In this document: positions 22,116 to 29,918 of the stretch, in pieces | Layout of the letters: each line of letters starts with the position of its first letter | Position numbering within the stretch: the first letter of the stretch is position 1 | Origin: Shinella zoogloeoides | Lineage (GTDB): Bacteria; Pseudomonadota; Alphaproteobacteria; Rhizobiales; Rhizobiaceae | Length of the DNA: 64,000 nt | Assembly: GCF_003574625.1 (NCBI RefSeq) | Contig: NZ_QNUJ01000007.1 | Span: 248,001 to 312,000, forward strand | Direction: 5' to 3' | Notes under the pieces: generated by a model | Seen by the model: only the letters and a program-made list of their open reading frames with translations | The model's database searches: none | Told to the model about the DNA's origin: nothing | Translations under genes and position numbers: made by a program

Positions 22116-23699
22116 ATGGAGCGGCTGGCGGGCAAGGTCATGCTCCTGTCTGGGACGAGACGGGCGCTGACGGCATTTCTTGCGGGGGTCGCCGGCGTGC
22201 TGGCGCTGCCGCCCTTCGGCTTCTTCGCGGCGCTCTTCGTGTCCTTCACCCTGCTCACCTGGCTGCTCGACGGGGCGAGCGGTGCCCCGGAAGCCGGCTT
22301 CCTCCGGCGCTTGGCGCCCGCCTTCCGCATCGGTTGGTTCTTCGGCTTCGGCTATTTCGTCGGCGGGCTCTGGTGGCTGGGCAATGCGCTGCTGGTCGAG
22401 GCGGATGCTTTCGCCTGGGCGCTGCCGCTCGCCGTCTTCGGCCTGCCGGCCTTCCTCGCCATCTATTACGGCATCGCCGCCGCGCTCGCCCGGCTCCTCT
22501 GGTCGGACGGCATGGGCCGCATCGCCGCGCTCGCCTTCGCCTTCGGGGTGGGGGAATGGCTGCGCGGCACGCTCTTCACCGGCTTTCCCTGGAACGCCGT
22601 CGGCTACGGTATCATGCCCGTGCCGCTCCTCATGCAGTCGTCCGGCATCGTCGGCATCGCCGCGATGAACGCGCTCGCCGTCTTCGTCTTCGCCGCGCCC
22701 GCCCTTCTCGGCACGCGGCGGGGCAGGGGGATCGGCCTTTCGCTCGCCGCGCTGCTCTTCGCCGCCCATGTCGGCTACGGCTACTATGCGCTGAACCTCC
22801 TGCCGGCGCCGGACGACGACAGCACCGTCGTCCGCCTCGTTCAGCCGGTGATCGACCAGGCGATGAAGCTCGACGACACAGCAAGGGCCGAGATATTCGA
22901 GCGGCATCTGGCGCTGAGCGCCGCAAAGCCCGAGGGCGGCGGCAAGCGGCCGGACATCATCGTCTGGCCGGAAACCTCCATCCCCTTCATCCTGACGGAC
23001 AATCCCGATGCCCTCGTGCGCATCGCCGCCGTTCTCGACGACGACCAGGTGCTGATCGCCGGCGCGGTGCGCACCGAAAGTGCGGGCTCCGGCAAGGCGC
23101 CGCGCTACTACAATTCCATCTACGCCATCGACGGCAAGGGCCAGATCATCGGCGCGGCCGACAAGGTGCATCTCGTGCCCTTCGGCGAATACATGCCCTT
23201 CGCCGAGGTCTTCGAGAGCTTCGGCGTTAGCGCCGTCGCCATGCCGGGCGGCTTTTCCGCCGCGCGCGAGCACCAGCTCCTGACGGTCCGCGGCAAGGGG
23301 CTCTATCCGCTGGTCTGCTACGAGGCGATCTTCCCCTCCGAGATCAACGGCGCGGGGAAGACGGCCGCCGCGCTGCTGAACGTCACCAACGACGCCTGGT
23401 TCGGCAATACGCCCGGTCCCTACCAGCACTTCCTGCAGGCGCGACTGCGCGCGGTCGAGCGCGGCATGCCGCTGATTCGCGCTGCCAACAACGGCATTTC
23501 GGCCGTGGTGGATGCCAAGGGGCAGGTCGTTTCCGGCCTTGCCTACGATGTCCCCGGTTTTGTGGATGCAACCCTTCCGGGTAAATTCGCGCCGACGGAA
23601 CGGGCAACACGGCAGAACCGGGCGTTTCTGATTGCCCTGTCCATTCTCCTCGGGACGGCGCTTATTTCTCGCATGGGTTTTAGAAATCGGATGAATTGA
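22116..23699 (+). CDS. lnt: Apolipoprotein N-acyltransferase Lnt
   Basis: Adds the third acyl chain to lipoproteins in the inner membrane. N-terminal membrane helices (about residues 10-210) precede a periplasmic nitrilase domain with the catalytic triad Glu286 (WPETSIPF), Lys350 (DKVHLVPFGEY) and Cys401 (VCYEAIFP). A C-terminal membrane segment follows. The start MERLAGKV at 22116 has TGAAGGGG upstream. The frame is open back to 22044, but those residues lie at the edge of the repeat and are not family-like. Gives 527 residues, a normal length. Confidence 0.94.
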   Translation: MERLAGKVMLLSGTRRALTAFLAGVAGVLALPPFGFFAALFVSFTLLTWLLDGASGAPEAGFLRRLAPAFRIGWFFGFGYFVGGLWWLGNALLVEADAFAWALPLAVFGLPAFLAIYYGIAAALARLLWSDGMGRIAALAFAFGVGEWLRGTLFTGFPWNAVGYGIMPVPLLMQSSGIVGIAAMNALAVFVFAAPALLGTRRGRGIGLSLAALLFAAHVGYGYYALNLLPAPDDDSTVVRLVQPVIDQAMKLDDTARAEIFERHLALSAAKPEGGGKRPDIIVWPETSIPFILTDNPDALVRIAAVLDDDQVLIAGAVRTESAGSGKAPRYYNSIYAIDGKGQIIGAADKVHLVPFGEYMPFAEVFESFGVSAVAMPGGFSAAREHQLLTVRGKGLYPLVCYEAIFPSEINGAGKTAAALLNVTNDAWFGNTPGPYQHFLQARLRAVERGMPLIRAANNGISAVVDAKGQVVSGLAYDVPGFVDATLPGKFAPTERATRQNRAFLIALSILLGTALISRMGFRNRMN

Positions 23700-23787
23700 C
23701 CCAAAACCCCTAAAATAGCATAGTGCACGCCGCCGGCCGTTCTCCTGTATTGTAGCGACCTTCAGAGTCTGCGCATACAACGTGACG

Positions 23788-23802
23788 TTAAGTTTTCGTT
23801 AA
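23788..23802. promoter_or_regulatory. Candidate CtrA binding box upstream of the PraR-like gene
   Basis: TTAA-GTTTTCG-TTAA exactly fits the full CtrA consensus TTAA-N7-TTAA. It lies 43 bases ahead of the start codon in the 146-base lnt/praR gap. A single match to a short motif can occur by chance, but such AT-rich words are scarce in this GC-rich DNA. Confidence 0.45.
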
Positions 23803-23845
23803 GGCTGCCGGTGGGTAGGGGCCATTCCGCGTTAGGACGAAAGTG

Positions 23846-24265
23846 ATGATGGAAAACAAGAAGAAGCCGAATCCGATCGATATACATGTCGGCAGCCGGA
23901 TCCGGCTTCGCAGGACCATGCTCGGCATGAGCCAGGAGAAGCTGGGCGAAAGCCTCGGCATCACCTTCCAGCAGATTCAGAAATACGAGAAGGGCACGAA
24001 CCGCGTCGGCGCCAGCCGCCTGCAGAACATTTCGAGCATTCTCAACGTGCCGGTCTCCTTCTTCTTCGAGGATGCCCCGGGCGAGCAGGCGGATGCCCAG
24101 GCCGGCTTCGCCGAAGCCTCCAGCTCCAACTATGTCGTCGACTTCCTCTCCTCCTCCGAAGGCCTGCAGCTCAACCGCGCCTTCGTGAAGATCGGCGATC
24201 CCAAGGTGCGCCGCAAGCTGGTCGATCTGGTGAAGGCACTGGCCGCCGAGGCCGAGGTCGAGTGA
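23846..24265 (+). CDS. praR: XRE-family helix-turn-helix regulator, PraR-like
   Basis: 139 residues. The HTH_3 domain covers about 13-68 (RIRLRRTMLGMSQEKLGESL, TFQQIQKYEKGTNRVGASRL), with FFFEDAP after it and a C-terminal helical tail. In Rhizobium leguminosarum PraR represses biofilm and quorum-sensing genes, and in Azorhizobium it represses reb genes. The strong similarity I recall and the position beside metK suggest this family. ATG 23846 follows AGGACGA by a good spacing; GTG 23843 and ATG 23849 are alternatives. Followed by a clear terminator. Confidence 0.75.
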   Translation: MMENKKKPNPIDIHVGSRIRLRRTMLGMSQEKLGESLGITFQQIQKYEKGTNRVGASRLQNISSILNVPVSFFFEDAPGEQADAQAGFAEASSSNYVVDFLSSSEGLQLNRAFVKIGDPKVRRKLVDLVKALAAEAEVE

Positions 24266-24292
24266 CCGGTCCCTGCCGGAACGCATGAAGGA

Positions 24293-24314
24293 ACGGCCCT
24301 GCGGGGCCGTTTTT
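24293..24314 (+). terminator. Intrinsic terminator of the PraR-like gene
   Basis: ACGGCCC-TGCG-GGGCCGT is a perfect 7-bp stem followed directly by TTTT. Confidence 0.85.
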
Positions 24315-24368
24315 CATGCCTGCCGGCCGCTTCTGCGAGGCGGATGCGGCAAATCACCCGGGAATTTG

Positions 24369-24392
24369 GGACATAAAGATATACTTATGTCC
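24369..24392. promoter_or_regulatory. Palindromic operator candidate upstream of metK
   Basis: GGACATAA and TTATGTCC form perfect 8-bp arms around the 8-base centre AGATATAC, 64 bases ahead of the metK start. The sequence resembles ATAAAGATAT-type sites described for SahR-like ArsR-family regulators of methionine metabolism, as I remember them. No SAM-riboswitch core was recognised in the same leader. Confidence 0.5.
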
Positions 24393-24456
24393 TTGTCTTT
24401 GCCGCGCGAACTGAATAACTACGGTCGTAGTCCATTTCTTTGAGGGGAATTCCCGC

Positions 24457-25695
24457 ATGCGCAGCAGTTACCTCTTCACCAGCGAGTCCGTCGCCGAAGG
24501 CCATCCGGACAAGGTGTGCGACCGTATCTCCGACGAAATCGTCGATCTGGTCTACCGTGAAGCCGTGAAGTCGAAGATCGATCCCTGGTCGGTCCGCATC
24601 GCCTGCGAGACGCTTGCAACGACCAATCGCGTCGTCATCGCCGGTGAGGTCCGCCTGCCGCCGAGCCTTCTCAAGAAGGACAAGAACGGCGCCGACGTCA
24701 TCAATCCGTCCAAGTTCAAGTCCGCCGCCCGCAAGGCGATCCGCGATATCGGCTACGAGCAGGACGGCTTCAACTGGAAGACCGCGAAGATCGACGTGCT
24801 GCTGCACTCCCAGTCCGCCGACATCGCCCAGGGCGTCGACAACGCCGCCGACAAGCAGGGCGACGAGGGCGCGGGCGACCAGGGCATCATGTTCGGCTAT
24901 GCCTGCCGCGAAACCCCGGAACTGATGCCGGCCCCGATCTACTATTCGCACCGCATCCTCCAGCTTCTCGCCGCCGCCCGCAAGACGGGCGAGGGCGATG
25001 CCGGCAAGCTCGGCCCGGACGCCAAGAGCCAGGTGACCGTGCGCTATGTCGACGGCAAGCCGGCCGACGTCACCTCCATCGTGCTGTCCACGCAGCATCT
25101 CGATGCGAGCTGGGATTCCAAGAAGGTGCGCCAGGTCGTCGAGCCCTATATCCGCGAGGCGCTGGCCGACCTGAAGATCGCCGACGATTGCTCCTGGTAC
25201 ATCAACCCGACGGGCAAGTTCGTCATCGGCGGCCCGGACGGTGACGCCGGCCTCACCGGCCGCAAGATCATCGTCGACACCTATGGCGGCGCGGCCCCGC
25301 ATGGCGGCGGCGCCTTCTCCGGCAAGGACACGACCAAGGTCGACCGTTCGGCCGCCTATGCCGCGCGCTACCTCGCCAAGAACGTCGTTGCCGCCGGCCT
25401 TGCCGACCGCTGCACGATCCAGCTCTCCTACGCCATCGGCGTTGCCCAGCCGCTGTCGATCTATGTCGACCTGCACGGCACCGGCAAGGTGAGCGAGGAT
25501 GCGGTGGAAGCGGCCATCCGCAAGGTCATGGACCTGTCGCCGTCGGGCATCCGCCGCCATCTCGACCTCAACAAGCCGATCTATGCCAAGACCTCCGCCT
25601 ATGGCCATTTCGGCCGCAAGGCCGGCCGTGACGGCTCGTTCTCCTGGGAGCGCCTCGACCTCGTCAAGGCCCTCAAGGACGCCATAAAGAACTGA
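24457..25695 (+). CDS. metK: S-adenosylmethionine synthetase
   Basis: Makes SAM from methionine and ATP. 412 residues starting [20 protein letters not shown], with the ATP/Mg loop, the [12 protein letters not shown] hexapeptide region and [19 protein letters not shown] (P-loop-like). It carries the short insertions usual in alphaproteobacterial MetK (family about 385-420). GAGGGGAA precedes the ATG. trmB starts 7 bases after the stop, so the SAM producer and a SAM-dependent tRNA methylase are cotranscribed. Confidence 0.97.
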   Translation: MRSSYLFTSESVAEGHPDKVCDRISDEIVDLVYREAVKSKIDPWSVRIACETLATTNRVVIAGEVRLPPSLLKKDKNGADVINPSKFKSAARKAIRDIGYEQDGFNWKTAKIDVLLHSQSADIAQGVDNAADKQGDEGAGDQGIMFGYACRETPELMPAPIYYSHRILQLLAAARKTGEGDAGKLGPDAKSQVTVRYVDGKPADVTSIVLSTQHLDASWDSKKVRQVVEPYIREALADLKIADDCSWYINPTGKFVIGGPDGDAGLTGRKIIVDTYGGAAPHGGGAFSGKDTTKVDRSAAYAARYLAKNVVAAGLADRCTIQLSYAIGVAQPLSIYVDLHGTGKVSEDAVEAAIRKVMDLSPSGIRRHLDLNKPIYAKTSAYGHFGRKAGRDGSFSWERLDLVKALKDAIKN

Positions 25696-25702
25696 GGCCG
25701 AC

Positions 25703-26404
25703 ATGACCGATGCAGAGCGCCGCAGCCGCGCGACCGAAGCCTTCTTCGGTCGCCGCAAGGGAAAGCCGCTGCGCGAGCGGCAGGCGCAGCATCTCGAGAC
25801 GCTGCTACCGGTGCTGAAGGTCGACCTGTCGGCCCCGGCTCCGGCGGATCTCGCAACGCTCTATGATTTCACGCCGGCCCGCACCCGCCTCGAGATCGGT
25901 TTCGGCGGCGGCGAGCACCTGATCCATCGCGCGGTGGAAAGCCCGGACACCGCCTTCATCGGCGTCGAGCCCTTCGTCAATTCCATGGCGAAGCTGATCG
26001 GCAGCGTGGAGGAGAAGGGCGCGAGGAATATCCGCCTTTACGACGACGACGCGACGGAGCTTCTGGACTGGCTGCCGGCGGCCTCGCTCGACCAGATCGA
26101 CCTGCTCTATCCCGATCCCTGGCCCAAGCGGAAGCACTGGAAGAGGCGCTTCGTGTCGAAGGTCAATCTGGATCGCTTCGCCCGCGTGCTGAAGCCGGGC
26201 GGCATCTTCTGCTTCGCGTCCGACATCGACACTTATGTCAACTGGACGCTGATGCATTGCGGGGCGCATCCCGCCTTCGTCTGGACCGCGGAAAACGCGG
26301 CCGATTGGCTGACGCCCTATGCCGGCTGGCCGGGCACGCGCTACGAGGCCAAGGCCAGGCGCGAGGGCCGCAAGTCGGCCTATCTCACCTTCCGCCGTCT
26401 CTGA
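25703..26404 (+). CDS. trmB: tRNA (guanine-N7-)-methyltransferase TrmB
   Basis: SAM-dependent m7G46 methyltransferase of 233 residues. Motif I is [11 protein letters not shown], and the family-specific [17 protein letters not shown] carries the catalytic Asp and tRNA-binding basics. [10 protein letters not shown] matches the GVE motif. The N-terminus is basic ([18 protein letters not shown]), as usual. It sits in a metK-trmB operon. Confidence 0.95.
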   Translation: MTDAERRSRATEAFFGRRKGKPLRERQAQHLETLLPVLKVDLSAPAPADLATLYDFTPARTRLEIGFGGGEHLIHRAVESPDTAFIGVEPFVNSMAKLIGSVEEKGARNIRLYDDDATELLDWLPAASLDQIDLLYPDPWPKRKHWKRRFVSKVNLDRFARVLKPGGIFCFASDIDTYVNWTLMHCGAHPAFVWTAENAADWLTPYAGWPGTRYEAKARREGRKSAYLTFRRL

Positions 26405-26431
26405 CGGAAAGCGTTTTTCAGGGCATTATCG

Positions 26432-26692
26432 TCAGTGCAGGCTGACCGTGCGCAGATCGTCCTCGGCGGCCTTGTAGAAGGTGCTGGAACGGTTGTCGGT
26501 GAGCAGGATCGGCGTGCCGTCCGCGCCGAACAGCGCCCACAGGTCGAGGCTCGGGTCGATTTCGGGCGCTTCCGGGAAGACGCGGGAGACTTCCTCGGCC
26601 TTCATCTTGCGGATGTAGCCGACTTCGCCGGCGCCCAGATGCGCAAGGTCCGCCTTCGATACGGTTGTGGGGGTAACGGTTTTCAGGCCCAT
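26432..26692 (-). CDS. DUF1150-family small protein
   Basis: 86 residues (MGLKTVTPTTVSKADLAHLG...), acidic to neutral, without signal or membrane segment. It matches the DUF1150 type found in Rhizobiales next to small heat-shock genes; function is unknown. I chose ATG 26692 because GGAGG lies five bases upstream. The frame extends upstream to 26755 without a better site. It lies 131 bases downstream of, and on the same strand as, the Hsp20 gene, so it may share that heat-regulated transcript. Confidence 0.75.
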   Translation of the reverse strand: MGLKTVTPTTVSKADLAHLGAGEVGYIRKMKAEEVSRVFPEAPEIDPSLDLWALFGADGTPILLTDNRSSTFYKAAEDDLRTVSLH

Positions 26693-26823
26693 TTTTGCCT
26701 CCATGGCAATGCCGGACTTGCCGGCCACCGGACGCTGATGGCCACCATGGCCCATCGGTCGTTCGGCGATCAGGTTATGCGCGAAACGGTCCGGCGGGTG
26801 TTCCCGCAGGAACGGCTCACGTT

Positions 26824-27255
26824 CTAGTCTGGTACGGAAATGTTAATTTTCTTTACCATACGTACGGGCTCCGGCCGGACGAGATCCACCGAGAGCAAGC
26901 CGTTCTTCAGTTCGGCGCCCGAAACATGCATGCCGTCGGCAAGCACGAAGGTGCGCTGGAACTGGCGGGCGGCGATGCCGCGGTAAAGATAGTCCCTTTC
27001 GCCGGGGTCGGTCTGCCGGCCGCGGATGACGAGCTGGTTTTCCTCCGTCGTCACGTCCAGCTCCTCCTCGGAGAAGCCGGCCACGGCAAGCGTGATGCGC
27101 AGGCGCTCCGGGGCGCCCGTCTCGCCGTCCGGCCGAAGCCGCTCGATATTGTACGGCGGATAGCCATCGTTGCCCTTGGCGATGCGCTCGAGGGTCTTTT
27201 CCATGGCGTCGAAGCCCAGCAGCAGCGGGCTCGTGAAAGGGGTCATGCGTGTCAT
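26824..27255 (-). CDS. Small heat-shock protein, Hsp20/alpha-crystallin (IbpA type)
   Basis: 143 residues. The N-terminal region is MTRMTPFTSPLLLGFDAMEK, followed by an alpha-crystallin domain (YNIERL, LAVAGFSEEELDV, LVIRGRQ, FVLADGMHV, GLLSVDLVRP) and a C-terminal INISVPD tail with an IxI-like anchor. It acts as an ATP-independent holdase for unfolding proteins. ATG 27255 lies 7 bases after AAGGA; the longer frame to 27405 runs through the structured leader and is not family-like. Upstream are an RpoH-type promoter and a ROSE-like hairpin that covers the Shine-Dalgarno. Divergent from the nucleoside hydrolase. Confidence 0.9.
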   Translation of the reverse strand: MTRMTPFTSPLLLGFDAMEKTLERIAKGNDGYPPYNIERLRPDGETGAPERLRITLAVAGFSEEELDVTTEENQLVIRGRQTDPGERDYLYRGIAARQFQRTFVLADGMHVSGAELKNGLLSVDLVRPEPVRMVKKINISVPD

Positions 27256-27311
27256 CGTCCAGTCCTTGGCTTCAAGCGACTTTGGCGAGGCCCGGCTGCG
27301 GCGCCCCGACG
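27256..27311 (-). ncRNA. ROSE-like RNA thermometer in the hsp20 leader
   Basis: On the minus strand GTCGCTTG (27280-27273) pairs with CAAGGAC (27268-27262) across an AAGC loop. This makes seven pairs with a single bulged G at 27277 and an extra A-U pair outside. The SD AAGGA is thereby buried. The anti-SD core UCGCU fits the ROSE consensus U(U/C)GCU, whose bulged G is needed for temperature sensing. An upstream hairpin (GGGGC with GCCUC) completes a two-hairpin leader of about 55 nt. Confidence 0.7.
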
Positions 27312-27317
27312 GCTGCA

Positions 27318-27346
27318 ATATGGTGATTGCGCGATGCCGGCGCAAG
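27318..27346 (-). promoter_or_regulatory. RpoH (sigma-32)-type promoter of hsp20
   Basis: On the minus strand, CTTGCG (27346-27341) and CCATAT (27323-27318) are separated by 17 bases, matching the rhizobial heat-shock sigma pattern CTTGAA-N17-CCATAT with two differences in the -35. Start of transcription would fall near 27311. Confidence 0.65.
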
Positions 27347-27428
27347 ACGCTTGCGAAAGGCGGCCCGGCAAATATAGTCGCCGCTTCCCCGCCGGTCCGG
27401 CGCAATCAGAAAACAGGAATGAAGCGGC

Positions 27429-28370
27429 ATGTCCGAGCCAAGGAAAATCATCATCGACACCGATCCCGGCCAGGACGACGCCGCCGCCATCATGCTGGCG
27501 CTCGGCAGCCCGGAACTGGAAATCCTCGGCATCACCACGGTCGCCGGCAACGTGTCGCTGTCGCGCACCTCCACCAATGCCCGCATCATCCTGGAATTCT
27601 GCTCCCGGCCGGACGTCAGGGTCTTCGCCGGCGCCGACAGGCCGATCGCCCGTCCGCTGGTGACGGCCGAGCATGTCCACGGCAAGACCGGCCTCGACGG
27701 CCCGGAGCTGCACGAGCCGAAGATGCCGCTCGAAGCGCAGCACGCCGTCGACTTCATCGTCGAGACGCTGAAGCGCGAGCCGGTCGGCACCGTCACGCTC
27801 TGCACGCTCGGCCCGCTGACGAACATCGCGCTCGCGCTGGAAAAGGCGCCCGAGATCGCCGGCCGCGTGCGCGAGCTGGTCATGATGGGCGGCGGCTTCT
27901 TCGAGGGCGGCAACATCACGCCGGCCGCCGAATTCAACATCTATGTCGACCCGGAGGCGGCCGCCGCCGTCTTCAGGTCCGGCATCCCGATCGTCATGAT
28001 GCCGCTCGACGTCACCCACAAGGTGCTGACGCTGAAGAGCCGCGTCGAGACGCTGCGCGCGATCGGCAACCGCCCGGCGCTCGCCCTCGTCCAGATGCTG
28101 GAATTCTTCGAGCGCTTCGACATCGAGAAATACGGTTCCGACGGCGGCCCGCTGCACGATCCGACCGTCATCGCCTATCTGCTGAAGCCGGAGCTTTTCG
28201 GCGGGCGCGACTGCAATGTCGAGGTCGAGACGGCTTCGCCGCTCACCGTCGGCATGACCGTCGTCGACTGGTGGCAGGTGACCGACCGCAAGCACAATGC
28301 GCGCGTCATGAAGGATGTCGATGCGGACGGCTTCTTCGCGCTCCTCACCGAGCGCGTCGGACGCCTTTGA
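27429..28370 (+). CDS. Inosine-uridine preferring nucleoside hydrolase family protein
   Basis: 313 residues. The Ca2+-binding DTDPGQDDAAAI signature near the N-terminus, CTLGPLTNIALALE, GGGFFEGGNITPAAEFN and the C-terminal active-site HDP (LHDPTVIAYL) are all present. It hydrolyses the N-glycosidic bond of ribonucleosides for salvage. Specificity is not predictable. The ATG is preceded by AGGAATGAAG. Its stop overlaps the start of the next small gene (TGATG). Confidence 0.9.
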   Translation: MSEPRKIIIDTDPGQDDAAAIMLALGSPELEILGITTVAGNVSLSRTSTNARIILEFCSRPDVRVFAGADRPIARPLVTAEHVHGKTGLDGPELHEPKMPLEAQHAVDFIVETLKREPVGTVTLCTLGPLTNIALALEKAPEIAGRVRELVMMGGGFFEGGNITPAAEFNIYVDPEAAAAVFRSGIPIVMMPLDVTHKVLTLKSRVETLRAIGNRPALALVQMLEFFERFDIEKYGSDGGPLHDPTVIAYLLKPELFGGRDCNVEVETASPLTVGMTVVDWWQVTDRKHNARVMKDVDADGFFALLTERVGRL

Positions 28371-28720
28371 TGCGCGGCCCCGCTCCGGGGGCCGAGGCCC
28401 GCTTCCACAAGGAGATGGCGGGCCTCTACGACCGCTTCGCCGAACTCGGCTTCCGCCCGGTCCTGCTGCGCCGCTGCGTCACGCCCAACGGCGGCGTGGC
28501 GGCGGCGAAGGAGTTCGTCTTCACGCCCGGCGCGACCGGCCTCGAACGTCTTCTCGACGCCGGCAAGCCGGAGCTTTCCATGGAAGCGCTGATGCTGCGC
28601 CCCGAATACCGGGGCCTCTTCACCGAGCTGGAGCTGAAGGAGGCCGCCCGCCGCCTCGCCAATGCCGCGCCCGGTCGCTCCCGCGGCCGCCTCCAGCCCC
28701 AGCCGACGGAACGCAAGTAA
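28370..28720 (+). CDS. Conserved hypothetical protein coupled to the nucleoside hydrolase
   Basis: 116 residues, not recognised. It starts in the TGATG overlap with the nucleoside hydrolase stop, which implies translational coupling. The sequence (FHKEMAGLYDRFAELGFRPV, GATGLERLLDAGKPELSMEA, FTELELKEAARRLANA) is soluble and helical, ends in a basic, proline-rich tail, and has no signal peptide or metal motif. Codon use matches its neighbours, and the frame is maintained through a region where the hydrolase frame has ended, so I regard it as a real gene. Confidence 0.6.
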   Translation: MRGPAPGAEARFHKEMAGLYDRFAELGFRPVLLRRCVTPNGGVAAAKEFVFTPGATGLERLLDAGKPELSMEALMLRPEYRGLFTELELKEAARRLANAAPGRSRGRLQPQPTERK

Positions 28721-28765
28721 CCGGCCCGCGGGCGCGGCGCACGTTCATTCGCCTGTCATCGCGGC

Positions 28766-29866
28766 ATGGTCAAAGAGGCCATGCTCGAAGACATCGCTCC
28801 AGATTCGTCCTTCCCCGTCGCGTCCGATGACCGGGCGCCCACCGTCCTCGTCGTGACGGATGCCTGGCGGCCGCAGCTCAACGGCGTGGTGCACACGCTG
28901 GAGGAGCTGGCCCGCTCGGCAGCGGAGGAGGGGGTCGACGTCGTCTTCCTGACGCCTGAGAAATTCACGACCATCCCGCTGCCGTCCTATCCGGAGATCC
29001 GGCTCGCCATCGCCTCGAGCCGCCAGGTGCTGGCCGAGATCGAGGCCGTCGCGCCGGATTACATCCATATCGCGACCGAGGGCCCGCTCGGCATGGCGGC
29101 GCGGCGCGCCTGCCTGCAGCGCCGGCTGCCCTTCACCACCGCCTACCACACGCGCTTTCCCGAATTCATCAGCGCGCGCCTGCCCATACCGGAAAGCTGG
29201 AGCTACTGGTGGCTGCGCCGCTTCCACAATTCCGGCGCGGGCATGATGGTGGCCACCAGGTCGCTCGGCGCGGAAATGGCGGCGCGGGGCTTCGTGCGCA
29301 TCAAGCGCTGGTCGCGCGGGGTGGATACCAAGCTGTTCGACCCGGCAAGGCGCCGCGACCTCGGCCTGCCGCGCCCGGTCTTCCTCAATGTCGGGCGCGT
29401 GGCGGTGGAGAAGAACCTGCCCGCCTTCCTCGGCCTCGATTTGCCGGGCAGCAAGGTCGTCGTCGGCGACGGGCCGGACCTTGCGGCGCTGCGCCAGCGT
29501 TATCCCGACGTGCATTTCCTCGGCCGCAAGACCGGCGAGGACCTTGCCGCCCTCTACGCCTCGGCCGACGTCTTCGTCTTCCCGAGCCGCACGGATACGT
29601 TCGGCAATGTCATGCTGGAGGCTTTGGCGAGCGGCGTTCCCGTTGCCGCCTTCCCGGTCACTGCCCCGCGCGATGTGCTGGGTGAGGCGGGGGCCTTGTC
29701 GGAGGACCTGCGGGAGGCGGCCCTTGCCGCGCTCGATATCCCGAAGGAGGTCGCGCTTGCCCGTGCGGCCACGTATAGCTGGCGCGCCTGCGCCCGCGAA
29801 TTCCTCGGGAACCTCGCCCGCGTGCCGCGCGGTGCTTTCGCGGCACGCCGTTTGAGCCTGCGGTAG
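28766..29866 (+). CDS. Glycosyltransferase, GT-B fold, family 4/1 (diacylglycerol glycosyltransferase-like)
   Basis: 366 residues. The N-terminal Rossmann half has VLVVTDAWRPQLNGVVHTLE, typical of the family 4 acceptor domain. The C-terminal half has FLNVGRVAVEKNLPAF, VVVGDGPDLAAL and the donor-binding RTDTFGNVMLEALASGVPV. Similar proteins in Agrobacterium and Mesorhizobium make glycosyl or glucuronosyl diacylglycerol under phosphate limitation, but the acceptor here is not proven. An in-frame ATG at 28781 is an alternative start. The TAG stop is part of a short intergenic repeat that follows. Confidence 0.75.
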   Translation: MVKEAMLEDIAPDSSFPVASDDRAPTVLVVTDAWRPQLNGVVHTLEELARSAAEEGVDVVFLTPEKFTTIPLPSYPEIRLAIASSRQVLAEIEAVAPDYIHIATEGPLGMAARRACLQRRLPFTTAYHTRFPEFISARLPIPESWSYWWLRRFHNSGAGMMVATRSLGAEMAARGFVRIKRWSRGVDTKLFDPARRRDLGLPRPVFLNVGRVAVEKNLPAFLGLDLPGSKVVVGDGPDLAALRQRYPDVHFLGRKTGEDLAALYASADVFVFPSRTDTFGNVMLEALASGVPVAAFPVTAPRDVLGEAGALSEDLREAALAALDIPKEVALARAATYSWRACAREFLGNLARVPRGAFAARRLSLR

Positions 29867-29909
29867 CATTTCCAGCAAAAGTGCGAAGCGGTTTTGCGTT
29901 CGGAAATGC
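29866..29909. repeat. Short palindromic intergenic element, copy 1
   Basis: GCATTTCC...GGAAATGC outer arms and GCAAAA...TTTTGC inner arms form a 44-base palindromic element. The first G belongs to the TAG stop of the glycosyltransferase gene. A second copy with about four differences is at 55126-55169 in opposite orientation. The family (AATTCCAGCAAAAGTGCGCA core) is a dispersed Rhizobiaceae intergenic repeat. Confidence 0.85.
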
Positions 29910-29918
29910 GGAACTAGT

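Noticed and set aside
20784-23780. 998-codon minus-strand open frame across corC, the repeat element and lnt
   Set aside because: It spans two real genes and a non-coding repeat, has no domain and no ribosome-binding site.
24315-24456. SAM riboswitch upstream of metK
   Set aside because: I could not build a SAM-I, SAM-II or SAM/SAH core. Only a palindrome and a small ACTAC/GTAGT hairpin are present, which fit a protein operator better.
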